Shown: positions 5,694 through 6,658 of the stretch, piece by piece
Layout of the letters: each line of letters opens with the position of its first letter
Numbering within the stretch: the stretch's first letter is position 1
Source: Pseudomonadota bacterium
Lineage (GTDB): Bacteria > Pseudomonadota > Alphaproteobacteria > Rhizobiales > Rhizobiaceae
Length of the DNA: 6,658 bases
Assembly (NCBI GenBank): GCA_023388675.1
Contig: JAEWFU010000197.1
Span: 1 to 6,658, forward strand
Direction: 5' to 3'
Program-made: the position numbers and the translations under genes
The notes under the pieces: generated by a model
What the model saw: the letters and a program-made list of their open reading frames with translations, nothing else
What the model was told of the DNA's origin: nothing
Database searches by the model: none

Positions 5694-6658
5694 TCAAGCG
5701 ACCTCGCGCTTCTCGTTGAAGGCGATGTCACCCACGACACGCACCCGCACGCGGCGCGCATCGCCGGGCAGATAGGCGATCGGAATATCCTCCGTATCGA
5801 GCAAGGAGATCGTGCCCGGCTGTGCTCCGGCCTCGATCGCGCGCTGCCTGGCAAACTTCTCGGCTTCCGCGATGGCCGCGTCACGGCTCATCTCGGAGAA
5901 TACCTGGTCGACCTCGCCTGACACCTGCGCCATTGCAGCACCGAGGGCATTGGCGACACCGGCGTGCTCGACACGCAGCACCTCGCTGACGCCCGCAAGC
6001 TTCTCGGGGATCAGGAAGGAACCGCCGCCCACAGCGATGAGCTCAACGCCCTCCGCAGAGGTCTTCATCCGGTCGACGCTATCCTCGACCATCTGCTCGA
6101 TACGCTTCAGCAAGGTCGAGACGAGGGTCTGGTCCAGATGGCTGACCCTGTCGCGGTCGCCGATCTCGACAAGCCCCGCCGCGACGGCGATGTCGGTGGT
6201 GGTCAGCGTCGAACCGCCGAAGACGAGCGCCTCGCTGGTAATGCGATAACCGACGCTGCGCGGACCGATCGTGCCCCTCTCGGGATCGATGATCGTGCCG
6301 CCGCCAAGCGCCATCGGCAACAGGTCGGGCATGCGGAACAGCGTGCGCACGCCGCCGACCTCGACAACGTTATTCGCCTCGCGCGGGAAGCCGCCGACGA
6401 GGCAACCGATGTCGCTGGTCGTGCCGCCGACATCGATGACCATGGCTTCCTTGAGACCGGTCAGGAATGCAGCGCCGCGCATCGAATTAGTCGGGCCGGA
6501 CGCGAAACTGTAGACCGGGTTGGCAGCCGCCACTTCGGCGAGCACCACCGTGCCGTCGTTCTGCGTCAGATAGAACGGCGCGTGGATGCCCGATTCCTTG
6601 AGCGCCTTGGCGAAGGCATCGACCGTACGCTGCCCCAGCCCCTGCAGGGCCGCATTGA
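5694..6658 (-). CDS. Hydantoinase/oxoprolinase-family protein, partial (N-terminus beyond right edge)
   Basis: The minus strand is open from the window edge to a TGA at 5696-5694, giving the C-terminal 320 residues. An apparent GTG start at 6548 is internal: the 36 codons upstream are open and read as family sequence (APFYLTQNDGT). Features of the hydantoinase A domain, an ASKHA-type ATP-binding fold, are ASGPTNSMRGAAFLTG (visible residues 52-67), the phosphate-loop motif VIDVGGTTSDIG (73-84), AVGGGSFLIP (208-217) and HAGVANALGAA (231-241). The protein ends soon after YLPGDARRVRVRVVGDIA, which resembles the shorter (about 510-520 residue) branch rather than long HyuA or 5-oxoprolinase. Members act with ATP on cyclic amides such as hydantoins or 5-oxoproline, or have unknown substrates. 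Nothing here links it to sugar acids. It converges on the dehydrogenase gene and probably belongs to a separate unit to the right. Family is firm; substrate is unknown. Confidence 0.9.
   Translation of the reverse strand, partial: NAALQGLGQRTVDAFAKALKESGIHAPFYLTQNDGTVVLAEVAAANPVYSFASGPTNSMRGAAFLTGLKEAMVIDVGGTTSDIGCLVGGFPREANNVVEVGGVRTLFRMPDLLPMALGGGTIIDPERGTIGPRSVGYRITSEALVFGGSTLTTTDIAVAAGLVEIGDRDRVSHLDQTLVSTLLKRIEQMVEDSVDRMKTSAEGVELIAVGGGSFLIPEKLAGVSEVLRVEHAGVANALGAAMAQVSGEVDQVFSEMSRDAAIAEAEKFARQRAIEAGAQPGTISLLDTEDIPIAYLPGDARRVRVRVVGDIAFNEKREVA

Noticed and set aside
6546..6548. GTG as the start of the hydantoinase-family gene
   Set aside because: The frame is open to the window edge, and the residues ahead of it (YLTQNDGT) are conserved family sequence. 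The true start is therefore outside the window.
1..6658. Mobile element, CRISPR array, phage or defence system
   Set aside because: No transposase, integrase, spaced direct-repeat array, tRNA or unknown gene cluster was seen. Every gene belongs to a familiar metabolic, transport or regulatory family, and composition looks even across the window.

Overview
This window is GC-rich, with the codon use and gene style of an alphaproteobacterium, most likely in the Hyphomicrobiales (Rhizobiales: Mesorhizobium, Aminobacter or Hoeflea-like). That placement comes from gene content and composition only; there is no rRNA or other marker here. The window reads as a sugar-acid (hexuronate/aldonate) uptake and breakdown cluster with an unrelated-looking gene at its right edge.

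Layout, left to right. (1) 1-847, minus strand: the N-terminal 282 residues of D-mannonate dehydratase UxuA, running off the left edge. (2) 848-992: a divergent control region. It holds a strong sigma70-type promoter for the rightward operon, a tandem 8-base repeat filling that promoter's spacer, and a small palindrome where the two divergent promoters probably overlap. (3) 993-4556 plus strand, then 4577-5635: a tight five-gene operon made of a GntR/FCD-type regulator, the three parts of a TRAP transporter (periplasmic binding protein, small DctQ membrane subunit, large DctM permease) and a zinc-dependent L-idonate/L-gulonate 5-dehydrogenase type enzyme. An 11-bp GC-rich hairpin without a U-tract sits between the binding-protein gene and dctQ. 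(4) 5636-5693: a short convergent spacer with a strong hairpin. (5) 5694-6658, minus strand: the C-terminal 320 residues of a hydantoinase/oxoprolinase-family protein, running off the right edge.

How the genes fit together (inference). The TRAP system would import a sugar acid using an ion gradient. The dehydrogenase would oxidise its C5 hydroxyl. A reductase not seen here (UxuB or IdnO) would reduce the 5-keto acid. UxuA would dehydrate D-mannonate to 2-keto-3-deoxy-D-gluconate, which feeds the Entner-Doudoroff route. Because UxuA is next door, L-gulonate (via D-fructuronate and D-mannonate) fits the cluster at least as well as L-idonate. The GntR protein probably controls both divergent arms from the shared intergenic region. 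I see no mobile element, CRISPR array, tRNA or rRNA, and no sign of a wholly new system. The points of interest are the regulatory architecture and the unsettled substrate.
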